DNA of 61,450 nt, taken from positions 1 to 61,450 of the forward strand of contig NZ_JAPMLQ010000012.1 in NCBI RefSeq assembly GCF_026410305.1, written 5' to 3'. Both the position numbers and the translations under genes were made by a program. Positions within the stretch are counted from its first letter, which is position 1. Each line of letters starts with the position of its first letter. The notes beneath the pieces are model-generated. The model ran no database searches. It worked only from the letters and a program-made list of their open reading frames with translations, and was not told where the DNA came from. The DNA is from Sulfitobacter sp. F26204. Lineage in GTDB: Bacteria > Pseudomonadota > Alphaproteobacteria > Rhodobacterales > Rhodobacteraceae. Positions 41,078 through 49,986 of the stretch are shown in pieces.

Positions 41078-42366
41078 ACCTTCAGGCCTCCCGTATCTAT
41101 TTCGATGAATTTTCCGCCCTTGGCTGCCAGGGTGCGCAGGGTTTCGGCGGGCGTAAATGCGGTATCTTCGGCACCCAGCTTTTCCATCCGCTGCAACACC
41201 GCTTTTGCGCCAACCATATCACCATAGAACATCGGCCCACCTTTGTCGGCGGGCCAGCCATAACCGTTCAACCAAACGACATCGATGTCGGACGGACGTT
41301 GTGCCTTGTTCTCTTCGAGGATCTTCACCGCTTCGTTGATCATCGGATATATGCAAATTTCGATTATCTCATCTGCACTCCTCTTTGCGGGTTCGGCACC
41401 TGTGATAGCGTGGATGATGCCTGCGGTTACATCCGATGGAATTGGTTGGCGATTTTCATCGTAATCGTAAAAACCTGCCTGGGTCTTCTGACCGCGTCGG
41501 TCAAGTTCGCACAAGGCATCGCGGATTGGGTTGTCGGTCTTGGCACCCTTGGACCAACCGATGTCGAGTCCTGCTAGATCGGACATCTGAAAGGGCCCCA
41601 TTTTGAATCCGAACTGGTTCAATGCGGCATCCACCTCCCATGGCAATACGCCCTGATAGACCAGTTTGTTGGCCTGAATCTGGCGCGCAAACAGGATGCG
41701 GTTGCCGACAAACCCGGGGCAGACGCCGACGAGCGCGGCGACCTTGTTGATCTCTTTCGCCAGCGCCATACAGGTAGCCACCACATCGTCAGCGGTATGC
41801 GTGGCCCGCACGATTTCGAGCAATTTCATCACATTCGCAGGTGAGAAAAAGTGCAGCCCGATCACGTCTTCGGGACGTTTCGTCATGTGGGCGATTTCAT
41901 TGATGTCGAGGGCAGAAGTATTGGTGGCAAGGATTGCACCCGGTTTCATTACTGCATCAAGTTCGGAAAATATCTTGCGCTTTAGCTCCATGTTTTCGAA
42001 AACCGCTTCGATCACCAAGTCACAGTCTGCGAGATCGATCATCGAGAGGCGACCATCGAAACGCGCCATCCGCGCCTCGACTTCCTCCTGAGGGAACCGG
42101 CCCTTGTCAGCAGAACGCTGATAGTTGCTGCGCACAACCTGCAATCCGCGGTCAAGCGCCGCCTGTGTGGTTTCAACGATTTTGACGTCGAAACCGGCGG
42201 TGGCAAAATTCATCGCTATGCCGCCACCCATTGTGCCCGCCCCGATGATACCTACGGTTTTCACGGGGCGTAGCGGCGTGGTTTCGGGCAAGCCGGGCAC
42301 CTCCCAGGCAGCGGCACCGGCCGCAGCGATATAGGCACCGATTTCCTGTTCATTCGGAATATTCAT
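41074..42366 (-). CDS. 3-hydroxyacyl-CoA dehydrogenase (stand-alone, FadB C-domain-like)
   Basis: A 430-residue NAD-dependent dehydrogenase. After a 36-residue leader, the Rossmann motif GIIGAGTMGGGIAMNFA starts near residue 39; the catalytic H172 is in GLHFFSPANVMKLLEIV and the C-terminal helical domains follow (GVLPWEVDAALNQFGFKMGP and MINEAVKILEENKA). It corresponds to the dehydrogenase part of FadB/FadJ without the hydratase domain, which is supplied by the neighbouring gene. ATG 42366 follows AGAGGT and overlaps the ligase stop (ATGA); a longer frame lies inside the ligase gene. Confidence 0.92.
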   Translation of the reverse strand: MNIPNEQEIGAYIAAAGAAAWEVPGLPETTPLRPVKTVGIIGAGTMGGGIAMNFATAGFDVKIVETTQAALDRGLQVVRSNYQRSADKGRFPQEEVEARMARFDGRLSMIDLADCDLVIEAVFENMELKRKIFSELDAVMKPGAILATNTSALDINEIAHMTKRPEDVIGLHFFSPANVMKLLEIVRATHTADDVVATCMALAKEINKVAALVGVCPGFVGNRILFARQIQANKLVYQGVLPWEVDAALNQFGFKMGPFQMSDLAGLDIGWSKGAKTDNPIRDALCELDRRGQKTQAGFYDYDENRQPIPSDVTAGIIHAITGAEPAKRSADEIIEICIYPMINEAVKILEENKAQRPSDIDVVWLNGYGWPADKGGPMFYGDMVGAKAVLQRMEKLGAEDTAFTPAETLRTLAAKGGKFIEIDTGGLKV

Positions 42367-44069
42367 GTTTGAACCTCTTGGATTTCCAGACAGGCCTTGC
42401 GGATCGCACGGCGGTCGATTTTGTCGGTTGCGCCACGGGTGAGCATCTCGTGCTGGACCCACAGTTTTACCGGAATTTTGAATTTGGCGAGGTGCCCCTC
42501 AAGAAAGGCCGTCATCTGGTCACAGGTTACGCTGGTGCCCGCGCGCAGTTGCACAGCGGCACCCACGACCTCTCCCAGGCGATCATCAGGAACTGAAAAC
42601 GCAACGGCTTCAAGGACATCTGCATGCCGATGCAGAGCACCTTCGACATCCAGACAGGCGATGTTTTCGCCCCCACGAATGATAATGTTCTTTTTGCGAT
42701 CAAGGATGGTGACATAGCCTTCATCATCCAACACCCCAAGATCACCAGTGAGCAGCCAACCATCGACAAGCGTTTCTGCGGTAGCCTCGGGTTGGTTGAG
42801 ATAACAGCGCATGATATGCGGACCCTTGACCGCGATCTCACCTATTGTACCGTTCGGCACGTCTTTGCCGTGATCATCCAGCATGCGCAATTCCTGGACA
42901 GGTGGATGCAGCTTGCCCGCGCATTCAGGTCGTGCGGTGTAATCGTCACCGATCATGCCGATCCCAAGAGCATTTGTTTCAGTCATGCCCCAGCCTGTCG
43001 CAATACCCGCCTGAGGAAAGGCTTGGGCCAGTTGCGTAACCTGGGTGGCGGGGCGTTTTGCGCCGCCGGAACCAAGGTAATCCAGCGTTGGTAGGGATGT
43101 ACCCATGCGTATTGCCGATTCCATAAGCTCGGCAGATTGTGTCGGCACCCCCAGAAAACGCGTGATTGCATTGTCACGGATCAGGCGCACGGCCTCGTCC
43201 GGGTCCCATTTGTGCATCAGGGTAATCTTTGCCCCCGCTGGTAGACTAAGCAGGAACAATGGATGGGTTGCAGTGACATGAAACAAAGGTGTGACCACCA
43301 GTGCAGAAGGACGTAGCGGCGCCGGTGCATCTGGGGTAGGCGGATCGACCAGCGGTGCAATGACCGATTGCATCAACCAGCTAAACACCGCATTGACCGC
43401 CCCGCGATGGGTTTGCACCACGCCCTTGGGATGACCCGTCGTTCCCGAAGAATACATGATAGCAAAGTCGTCATCTGTATCGATTTCAACTTCTGGTTTC
43501 TGATCGCTTGCGCCGCCATCGCGCAAGGTGCTGTAATCCAGCCCAGTACGTTTTTCGCCGTCGCGGACACCGATCAGGGTCAGGTCCAGGCTTTGGGCCA
43601 AGGGGTGCAGGCGGTCCATGCGCGGGGCGTCGGCAAAGACCACTCTGGCTTCGCTGTCGCGCAGCGCATAGTCGAGCTCTTGGGTGGTCCACCAGGCATT
43701 CATGAAGACTGAAACTCCGCCGATTGAAGAAATGGCGAGGATCAGCACAAGCAATTCGGGATAATTGCGCATAGCAATGGCGATGCGATCCCCTCGGTCC
43801 AGTCCCAGTTCATCGCGCAAGGCATGCGCCAAGCGGTTTACAGAGGCGGTGAATTCAGCATAAGTCCAGCTTTCCTTCTCATAAGCCAGATATTCCAGTT
43901 CTCCCTCTCCGTGGCGCGCCCATCCTGCTGCCAATAATGCGGGAACGGTTGAAGGTATATTCTTGAATGCCTTGACCTTCACCCCGTCTATAATGACCTG
44001 ATGGAGCGCGAACACCGGATCGGTTTCGATCACATGACTTACGGCTGCCTCTGGTGTCATTGCCATCAT
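42363..44069 (-). CDS. Acyl-CoA synthetase (AMP-forming, long/medium-chain type)
   Basis: A 568-residue ligase. The phosphate-binding loop IMYSSGTTGHPKGVVQTHRG, the GWGMTETNALG core, the LTGDLGVLDDEGYVTILDRKKN hinge and a C-terminal TRGATDKIDRRAIR stretch with the catalytic lysine are all present. It activates the acid that enters the minus-strand beta-oxidation operon, as its first gene. The start is uncertain: ATGATG at 44069/44066, a further ATG at 44060 and a TTG at 44105 are in frame, and the best GGGAGG lies too far upstream. It is divergent from the DUF6455-like gene. Confidence 0.9.
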   Translation of the reverse strand: MMAMTPEAAVSHVIETDPVFALHQVIIDGVKVKAFKNIPSTVPALLAAGWARHGEGELEYLAYEKESWTYAEFTASVNRLAHALRDELGLDRGDRIAIAMRNYPELLVLILAISSIGGVSVFMNAWWTTQELDYALRDSEARVVFADAPRMDRLHPLAQSLDLTLIGVRDGEKRTGLDYSTLRDGGASDQKPEVEIDTDDDFAIMYSSGTTGHPKGVVQTHRGAVNAVFSWLMQSVIAPLVDPPTPDAPAPLRPSALVVTPLFHVTATHPLFLLSLPAGAKITLMHKWDPDEAVRLIRDNAITRFLGVPTQSAELMESAIRMGTSLPTLDYLGSGGAKRPATQVTQLAQAFPQAGIATGWGMTETNALGIGMIGDDYTARPECAGKLHPPVQELRMLDDHGKDVPNGTIGEIAVKGPHIMRCYLNQPEATAETLVDGWLLTGDLGVLDDEGYVTILDRKKNIIIRGGENIACLDVEGALHRHADVLEAVAFSVPDDRLGEVVGAAVQLRAGTSVTCDQMTAFLEGHLAKFKIPVKLWVQHEMLTRGATDKIDRRAIRKACLEIQEVQT

Positions 44070-44434
44070 CTGGCCATCGTATTTCTGTGCATTCGCCCCT
44101 CCCAAGGAGAAATGCCGGCCCCGTCTTGTCTGTGCAGGTCGCCGACTCTGTTATATGGAGACTATGCAGGAAATCAGCACATGCCAATACCGCAGAACGG
44201 AACGTCATTCCGCTATTTTTCCGATTTGGTCACGGCCTTGCTGGTTTCGATGCAACAAGGGTCCGCCAGCTGTATGGCAGTGTCAATCAGGACCGGAATG
44301 TTTTTACCATGCTGCGAGCCTTGCTCCTGAAGCAGCGGCCAGCAGGTTTTGACGTCAGAGTGATCCAGATCAAGGTAGTATTGGTCAAGACCGGGTTAAG
44401 GTCGTGCCAATCGAACCAACGACGGAGCAACCGG
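44070..44434. promoter_or_regulatory. Divergent regulatory gap between ligase operon and DUF6455-like gene
   Basis: No gene is supported here. A possible plus-strand promoter is TTGTCT (44126-44131), 17 bases, TGTTAT (44149-44154). The inverted pair CGGAA/TTCCG (44198-44212, 5-bp centre) resembles half-sites of the two IclR-type palindromes but faces the other way, so it is at best a weak relative. Confidence 0.35.
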
Positions 44435-44770
44435 ATGTCCATCCTTTCCCTGATCAAAAACCTTATCAATGAGCGCGAGCGCGCGCCGACAGCACTTGAG
44501 CTTGCCGATATGGGCTTGTCCAGATCCAGTTATCAACGCTTGCTGTCAAGTGCAGACGGAACGCGCCAGCGCATGGAAGTGCTGGCCGCTCAGTTTAACG
44601 TAACACCTGAGATGATCGATGCCGACCGCGGCCTGGCACTGGAGCTTGCTGAAACTTGCGGTCACTGCAAAAGCGCCAAGGCCTGTCAGAATGCCATTGA
44701 TCTGGGCGTTGATTTCAACACCAGACACTGCCCCAATGCGACAATCTACTCAGATATGGCAGCGCCATGA
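44435..44770 (+). CDS. DUF6455-like small cysteine-motif protein
   Basis: A 111-residue soluble protein. An N-terminal helical part (SLIKNLINERERAPTALELADMGLSRSSYQRL) is followed by a cysteine cluster C-x2-C-x5-C (ETCGHCKSAKACQNA) and a later HCPNA cysteine. This is the layout of DUF6455 proteins, common in Rhodobacteraceae and of unknown role; four cysteines suggest metal binding or redox sensing. CGGAG precedes ATG 44435. It stands alone, divergent from the ligase operon, so a regulatory connection to it is only suggested by position. Confidence 0.75.
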   Translation: MSILSLIKNLINERERAPTALELADMGLSRSSYQRLLSSADGTRQRMEVLAAQFNVTPEMIDADRGLALELAETCGHCKSAKACQNAIDLGVDFNTRHCPNATIYSDMAAP

Positions 44771-45139
44771 CAGGCGCTGTCTGGTGAAATCTTTCGGGGG
44801 TCAATGAACAGGAACCAGCCCTCTGTGTGTCAATTTTGGATCGTGACACTGATAACAAACAGCAAAACACACTGCCCCATACTTGGCGAGAGTCCACAGG
44901 CAGGCATTGATGTCTTTAGAAATAACCAGGTGGAGGTGAAATACTCCTAAGGATTAAACATAATCAAGATTATCAATTTTTGAAACCTAACCTGGTGCGC
45001 GCTACTTCGAAGTGCGACTCCTATTAGAAAACAAAGAGGGCACATTCTAATCTGGGTGACTCTTCTCCCAGACCCATTGTCGTTCAAAGTTTCGCTGAGT
45101 ACCCTACATCCTGTGCGAAATACCGGCAATTTGCCTTGC
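44771..45139. other. Intergenic stretch without recognisable gene
   Basis: This 369-bp AT-richer stretch lies between two convergent genes. I see no supported ORF or RNA gene. A 6-bp stem TCTGGG/CCCAGA with a 10-base loop lies near 45055-45076 and could end the kinase transcript on the minus strand, but no U-run follows. Confidence 0.4.
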
Positions 45140-46762
45140 TCATGTTGCGAGTTGTTCAAACAGCCGCGCGACCGCTTCGGCGCCGGGGTCTACATGACCC
45201 TGTAAATGCTCGGCGTTGATATAAGCCGCACGCCCTGCTTTTGCCCGGGTGATCGTTGCGGTATGGGCTGCTCCTGCCCGCGCTGCGGCAGCGGCCTCGG
45301 CCAGGCCCTGGGCCTCCAGCGCATCTAAAGCGGGCTTGAGCGCGTCTACCATTGTTCGATCGCCAAGCTCTGCACCGCCAATCTGCTGCATCCTGTCCAG
45401 CCCTTCCTTTAACGCCCCGACCATACTGAGCCCGCTGGAGGCTGCATCACCCGCGGCGGTGAAAAAGATGGCCAGCAGAACGCCGGAAGATCCGCCCATC
45501 GTCTGGGTCAGTTCCTGACCGACAGCGCGGAACAGTTGAGTGTGATCCGCCAGGGGCAGGCGGTCCAGCGCCCCGATCAGTGCCCGCGCCGCGCCGGCGA
45601 GCGTCGACCCGGTGTCACCATCTCCGGATTTGGCGTCAAGTGCATTGAGCTCTGCCTCTGCTTCGATCAGGATCTGACAGCACCGGGTCAGGAAGTCCGA
45701 CGTTCCCTTGTGTTCGGAAGGGATCGGCTGGATCGGGCGCAGGCCATCAGGCAATTCGATCACGCGCACAGGTTTGATCGGCTTGCAACCGGGCCAGGCA
45801 GGAGGAGCACAAGGCGCACTAAGCCAAGCATGATCTTCGGCACTAAGCGGATAAACCGAGACAGAAAACCCGCGCATGTCGAGGGATGTCATCATTGCCG
45901 CCGGCCCGACAATCAGCTTGAGATGTTTACCGATTGACGATTTCACAAGATCATTGGCCAGGATCGACATTTCCAGCTCAGATGCCCCGCCAAGGTTATT
46001 CAGCAGCACAACATGGGGCACCGGATCCATCACCGCTGTCAGCTTGGCCGTTACAGCATCCATTGCTTGTTCTGCATTGAGGTAATCGATCTGCTGCACC
46101 CCTGCTTCACCGTGAATTCCAAGGCCCAGCTCAGCCTTCCCTTTTCCGATGCGCTGCTCCTTCGGAGAGCCGGGGACCGTGCAGGTATCAAGTGACATGC
46201 CAATAGATTTGGTGCCTTTGATAACCCGTTCGGCAACCGCCGTAATGTCATCGAGAGAGGCCCCGCTTTCCGCCATGGCACCGGCAATCTTGTGAACGAA
46301 AAGCGTACCTGCCACTCCGCGCGGTTGCGGCAGGTCAGGCAGCGCAATATCGTCATCGACAATCACCATGCTGACCTTGAGGCCAAAGGCGCGTGCGCGC
46401 TCTGCTGCAAGGCCAAAGTTCAGCCTGTCCCCGGTGTAATTCTTGACGATCAGCAGGCAACCCGCTGGCCCCGTGACCGCGAGAATACCTGCCAGAACTG
46501 CATCAACCGACGGCGAGGCAAAGACATCGCCGCAGACAGCCGCAGTCAACATCCCTGCCCCGACAAAACCAGCATGAGCCGGCTCGTGGCCGGAGCCACC
46601 GCCCGAAACCAATGCAACCCTGCTCTTATCCCAGTCGCCACGCATAACCACCCGAATATGAGGATAGCCGTCCAGTCGTGCCAGTTCGCCGCCCGATGAC
46701 TGAAGCAAACCGTCAATTGCCTCGGTGACCGTGGTATCCTTGTCATTGATGAATTGGGCCAT
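45140..46762 (-). CDS. Dihydroxyacetone kinase, fused DhaK-DhaL (ATP type)
   Basis: A 540-residue two-domain kinase. The N-terminal DhaK domain has VSGGGSGHEPAHAGFVG and the substrate-binding histidine in GLGIHGEAGVQ near residue 219. The C-terminal DhaL domain begins around residue 345 and carries the Mg-ATP aspartates in LDAKSGDGDTGSTLA, and TQTMGGSSGVLL. The fusion is typical of ATP-dependent Dak enzymes, not the PTS-dependent ones. It makes dihydroxyacetone phosphate (or phosphorylates a related short ketose/aldose). It is the last gene of the ABC operon, 11 bp after an ATPase gene, which points to import of a triose or a polyol leading to one. Confidence 0.92.
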   Translation of the reverse strand: MAQFINDKDTTVTEAIDGLLQSSGGELARLDGYPHIRVVMRGDWDKSRVALVSGGGSGHEPAHAGFVGAGMLTAAVCGDVFASPSVDAVLAGILAVTGPAGCLLIVKNYTGDRLNFGLAAERARAFGLKVSMVIVDDDIALPDLPQPRGVAGTLFVHKIAGAMAESGASLDDITAVAERVIKGTKSIGMSLDTCTVPGSPKEQRIGKGKAELGLGIHGEAGVQQIDYLNAEQAMDAVTAKLTAVMDPVPHVVLLNNLGGASELEMSILANDLVKSSIGKHLKLIVGPAAMMTSLDMRGFSVSVYPLSAEDHAWLSAPCAPPAWPGCKPIKPVRVIELPDGLRPIQPIPSEHKGTSDFLTRCCQILIEAEAELNALDAKSGDGDTGSTLAGAARALIGALDRLPLADHTQLFRAVGQELTQTMGGSSGVLLAIFFTAAGDAASSGLSMVGALKEGLDRMQQIGGAELGDRTMVDALKPALDALEAQGLAEAAAAARAGAAHTATITRAKAGRAAYINAEHLQGHVDPGAEAVARLFEQLAT

Positions 46763-46773
46763 GATGTCCTCCC

Positions 46774-47769
46774 TCAGGCCAGTCGCGCGCCAGTGGCGTC
46801 AAAGTAGAATGGGTTCTTGGGGCGAATCCTGATGATGTCGCCCGATTTCAAGTTCGTATGAGCATCGGTGACCGTCACGATGTCATGTGATTTGAAGCTC
46901 AAGTGCAGGCGGGTTTGATCGCCCAGATGCTCGACGCGCTGGACAAGGCTTTCTTCCCCCTCGCCCTGCACGATCTGTTCGGGGCGTAGACCGATGCTTT
47001 GCGCAGTTGTCGGCGCGCCACCAAAAACCGCAGCAGGCAGCACATTGATGCGCGGTTGACCAAGACGGCTGGCCGCGTAAATGCTCACCGGGTCTTCATA
47101 GATCTGGCGGGGGGTGCCAAATTGTACCACCCGTCCCTTGTCCAATACACCCACATGAGTCGCCATGGTCATGGCTTCGATCTGGTCATGCGTGACGTAA
47201 AGCAAAGTGGCACCCCGGTCCGACTGAATCGATTTCAGTTCGATTCTTAGGTCCGCACGCAGCTTGGCATCCAGAGAGCTGAGCGGCTCATCCATCAGAT
47301 AGACCGAAGGGTTTCGTACAAGGGCACGCCCGATGGAAACGCGCTGCATCTCGCCGCCTGAGAGCATCGTCGCCTTGTTGTCCAGCTTGTGAGAAATCTG
47401 CAAGACTTCCGCGATTTCACCAACCTTGCGGGCGATCTCATCATCAGGTGTTTTCAGGATCGGTGATTTCAGCGGAAATTCCAGATTCTGCCGCACAGTC
47501 AGATGCGGATAAAGGGAATACTGCTGGAACACCATCGCCACATCCCGCTGTGCCGGGGTCAGGCCCATCATGTCCCGCGCCCCTATGGAAATGCAGCCGC
47601 TATCCTGGGTATCCAGCCCAGAAACCAACCGCAGCGTTGTCGTTTTGCCCGCCCCTGTTGGCCCCAAAAGCACGACAAATGAACCATCAGGAATGGTCAT
47701 CGTCACGTTATCAAGCGCGGTATCGGCCCCAAAAGATTTGCTAACACCTTTAAGAGTGACTTCAGCCAT
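46774..47769 (-). CDS. ABC transporter ATP-binding protein, sugar/polyol type (second ATPase)
   Basis: A 331-residue MalK/UgpC-like ATPase. Walker A is LLGPTGAGKTT near residue 37, the signature is LSGGEMQRVSIGRAL, and Walker B is YLMDEPLSSLDAKLR, followed by the regulatory TOBE region (SIGLRPEQI). It is slightly shorter than typical MalK (about 370) owing to a reduced C-terminal domain. It overlaps the other ATPase gene by 8 bp. Two ATPase genes in one operon suggest a heterodimeric motor, as in rhizobial glycerol transporters (GlpST). Confidence 0.92.
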   Translation of the reverse strand: MAEVTLKGVSKSFGADTALDNVTMTIPDGSFVVLLGPTGAGKTTTLRLVSGLDTQDSGCISIGARDMMGLTPAQRDVAMVFQQYSLYPHLTVRQNLEFPLKSPILKTPDDEIARKVGEIAEVLQISHKLDNKATMLSGGEMQRVSIGRALVRNPSVYLMDEPLSSLDAKLRADLRIELKSIQSDRGATLLYVTHDQIEAMTMATHVGVLDKGRVVQFGTPRQIYEDPVSIYAASRLGQPRINVLPAAVFGGAPTTAQSIGLRPEQIVQGEGEESLVQRVEHLGDQTRLHLSFKSHDIVTVTDAHTNLKSGDIIRIRPKNPFYFDATGARLA

Positions 47770-48859
47770 GGGTTAGCACTCCTTCATTGGCCCGCGACCG
47801 CAGGGCATGGCCGTGATCATTCTCAAACAGGGTGATGGTGCGGGAGTCGAAATTCAGTCCCGTGGACTCTCCGACTGCAATCTTTTTATTGCTGGGAACG
47901 CGCGCCTTGAGAAGACCATTAGGTGTGTCCAACGTCACGATCTGGGTAGTACCAAGGTATTCCGTGGCAACGATCCGCCCGCGATAGGGGGCTGCATCAT
48001 CCAGCAAAACATGTTCCGGACGGATACCCAACGTCAGCCTGCCGTTGCCCCCTTCGATGCTTTCGGGAACCTCGATCGAAACATCATTCAGATGCACAGT
48101 GGCCTGCCCTGCTCCGATCGTACCGTTGAAATCGAGAAAATTCATTGGCGGCGACCCAATGAACTGGGCTACGAATTTGGTCGCTGGCCAGTCATAAATT
48201 TCCTGTGGGATGCCGAATTGTTCCACAACGCCATGGTTCATCACCACAATCTTGTCGCCCATCTGCATCGCTTCCAGTTGATCATGGGTCACGTAGACGG
48301 TTGTGGCCGCCATCCGGTCGTGCAGCGCACGCAACTCTTCTGCCATATGTTCGCGAAACTCTGCATCCAGAGCGCCTAGGGGTTCGTCCATAAAAAACGC
48401 CTTGGGATCACGCACAATGGCACGACCAAGTGCAACACGTTGACGATCCCCGCCCGAAAGCCCCCCTACAGGCCGGTCGAGAATATCCGAGATTCCGAGG
48501 ATCTCCGCCACCTCGCCTACCTTGGCCTTGATCTTGGACCTTGGCATGCCCTGGCTCTTTAGAGGGTAGCTGATATTCCCGCGCACATTCATATGCGGGT
48601 ACAAAGCGAACATCTGAAATACAAATGCAATATCGCGCTGGCTGGCGGGTTTCTGACCCACCTCTTCGCCGTCGATGTAGATCTTGCCACTTGTCGGAAG
48701 TTCCAAACCCGCCATCATCCGCAGCGTTGTCGTCTTGCCGCAGCCAGACGGCCCGAGCAGCATGAAAAACTCGCCATCTTCAATGGTGAAACTTGACGAC
48801 TGAACCGCGGTAAAATCCCCGAAATCCTTGCGCACATTTTCAATTCTGATCTGTGCCAT
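47762..48859 (-). CDS. ABC transporter ATP-binding protein, sugar/polyol type (first ATPase)
   Basis: A 365-residue ATPase with LLGPSGCGKTTTLRMMAGLE (Walker A), LSGGDRQRVALGRAIVRDP (signature), FFMDEPLGALDAEFR (Walker B) and the TOBE part LTLGIRPEHVLL. All catalytic residues are present. It lies 3 bp after the small membrane protein gene and overlaps the second ATPase gene by 8 bp. The two ATPases are clearly different in sequence, so they are paralogues serving one transporter and not a recent duplication. Its family transports sugars, polyols or glycerol phosphates. Confidence 0.93.
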   Translation of the reverse strand: MAQIRIENVRKDFGDFTAVQSSSFTIEDGEFFMLLGPSGCGKTTTLRMMAGLELPTSGKIYIDGEEVGQKPASQRDIAFVFQMFALYPHMNVRGNISYPLKSQGMPRSKIKAKVGEVAEILGISDILDRPVGGLSGGDRQRVALGRAIVRDPKAFFMDEPLGALDAEFREHMAEELRALHDRMAATTVYVTHDQLEAMQMGDKIVVMNHGVVEQFGIPQEIYDWPATKFVAQFIGSPPMNFLDFNGTIGAGQATVHLNDVSIEVPESIEGGNGRLTLGIRPEHVLLDDAAPYRGRIVATEYLGTTQIVTLDTPNGLLKARVPSNKKIAVGESTGLNFDSRTITLFENDHGHALRSRANEGVLTHG

Positions 48860-48862
48860 GGG

Positions 48863-49051
48863 TTACTCCGGGAAATGGCTGACGATGATGAACATCACCG
48901 TACCAATGAGAGTGATCAGGAAAGACCAACTGTAAAGGATGATCGCAAAGGGCTGCATCAGCATCACCACACCAAGCGCTATGAGGATTGAAGCCACCAT
49001 CTCCCAGGGACCACGCCGCAGCCGCAGCAAACCATTGATGAAAGTGCTCAT
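48863..49051 (-). CDS. Small two-helix membrane protein of the ABC operon
   Basis: A 62-residue protein beginning MSTFINGLLRLRRGPWEM, followed by two hydrophobic helices (about 18-36 and 40-57) and ending SHFPE. ATG 49051 overlaps the stop of the permease gene by 4 bp (ATGA), and the ATPase gene begins 3 bp after its stop, so it is clearly part of the transporter block. Rhizobial glycerol operons carry a small membrane protein (GlpU) at the same place, but I cannot show homology. It may assist assembly or be an additional subunit. I do not recognise a family. Confidence 0.75.
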   Translation of the reverse strand: MSTFINGLLRLRRGPWEMVASILIALGVVMLMQPFAIILYSWSFLITLIGTVMFIIVSHFPE

Positions 49052-49986
49052 TTGCGAACCGCTCCGAATGTGATGCCGCGCAGCAAATGTTTGCGCAGAA
49101 GGATGGTGAAAACCATAACAGGCACGAGGAAGATCGAAGCACCGGCGGCAACAGCGGGCCAATCCTTCCCCCCTACACCGATGATGGTCGGAATGAAGGG
49201 CGGCGCGGTCTGTGCGGTGCCCGATGTCAGCAGAACGGCAAAGGCATATTCGTTCCAGGCGAAAATCAGGCAGAAGATCGCAGTCGATGCGATACCAGTA
49301 GCGGCCTGCGGCAGCACGACCTTGTAGAACGCCTGAAACCGGGTGTACCCATCGATCAGTGCCGCTTCCTCGTATTCGATGGGGATTTCGTCAATAAAAC
49401 CTTTCAATAGCCAGACCGACAGGGATAGATTCACAGCCGTGTAAAGCAGGATCATGCCCAGGTGGGTGTCGTTCAGGCCGAGATTGCGAAACATCAAAAA
49501 GATAGGAATGGCCACAGCGATAGGCGGCATCATCCGCGTACTCAGTATGAAGAACAAGAGATCATCCTTCAGCGGAACCCGAAAACGGCTGAATGCATAG
49601 GCGGCCGCAGTACCGAGCAACATGCACAAGGCCGTAGAGCCGAATCCAATGATGATCGAGTTCAGAAAACGCGCGCCATACCGCGAAGGGCCTGTGATGA
49701 CCGTGCCTTGATCGCGTGCGATCTGATCATACCATGTCTTGGGCGGTCCTGCCGTCTCCAGCATGTCCTGCGTTGCACGGGTGCGTTCGGTGAACAGATT
49801 CACATAGCCTTCCAGCGAGGGCTCAAAAATCATCTTTGGTGGATAGGCGATTGAATCGGGGCCGGATTTGAAACCCGTCGCGATGATCCATATCAGCGGC
49901 GAAATGGTGATCAACGCATAGCCGACAACAAGGATACCAGCGAGCCACTTTGTGCGCTTGCTGGGTTCGGTCACGGAAAAGCTCAT
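49048..49986 (-). CDS. ABC transporter permease (MalG-type)
   Basis: A 312-residue inner-membrane permease with about six helices. The EAA-type loop that docks the ATPase is EYEEAALIDGYTRFQAFYKV near residue 220. An N-terminal periplasmic stretch of about 80 residues (PDSIAYPPKMIFEPSLEGYV to GPSRYGARFLNS) separates helix 1 from the core, as in carbohydrate permeases. ATG 49986 (after AGAGAG) overlaps the other permease's stop by 4 bp; a longer frame extends into that gene. It pairs with the MalF-type permease. Confidence 0.92.
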   Translation of the reverse strand: MSFSVTEPSKRTKWLAGILVVGYALITISPLIWIIATGFKSGPDSIAYPPKMIFEPSLEGYVNLFTERTRATQDMLETAGPPKTWYDQIARDQGTVITGPSRYGARFLNSIIIGFGSTALCMLLGTAAAYAFSRFRVPLKDDLLFFILSTRMMPPIAVAIPIFLMFRNLGLNDTHLGMILLYTAVNLSLSVWLLKGFIDEIPIEYEEAALIDGYTRFQAFYKVVLPQAATGIASTAIFCLIFAWNEYAFAVLLTSGTAQTAPPFIPTIIGVGGKDWPAVAAGASIFLVPVMVFTILLRKHLLRGITFGAVRK

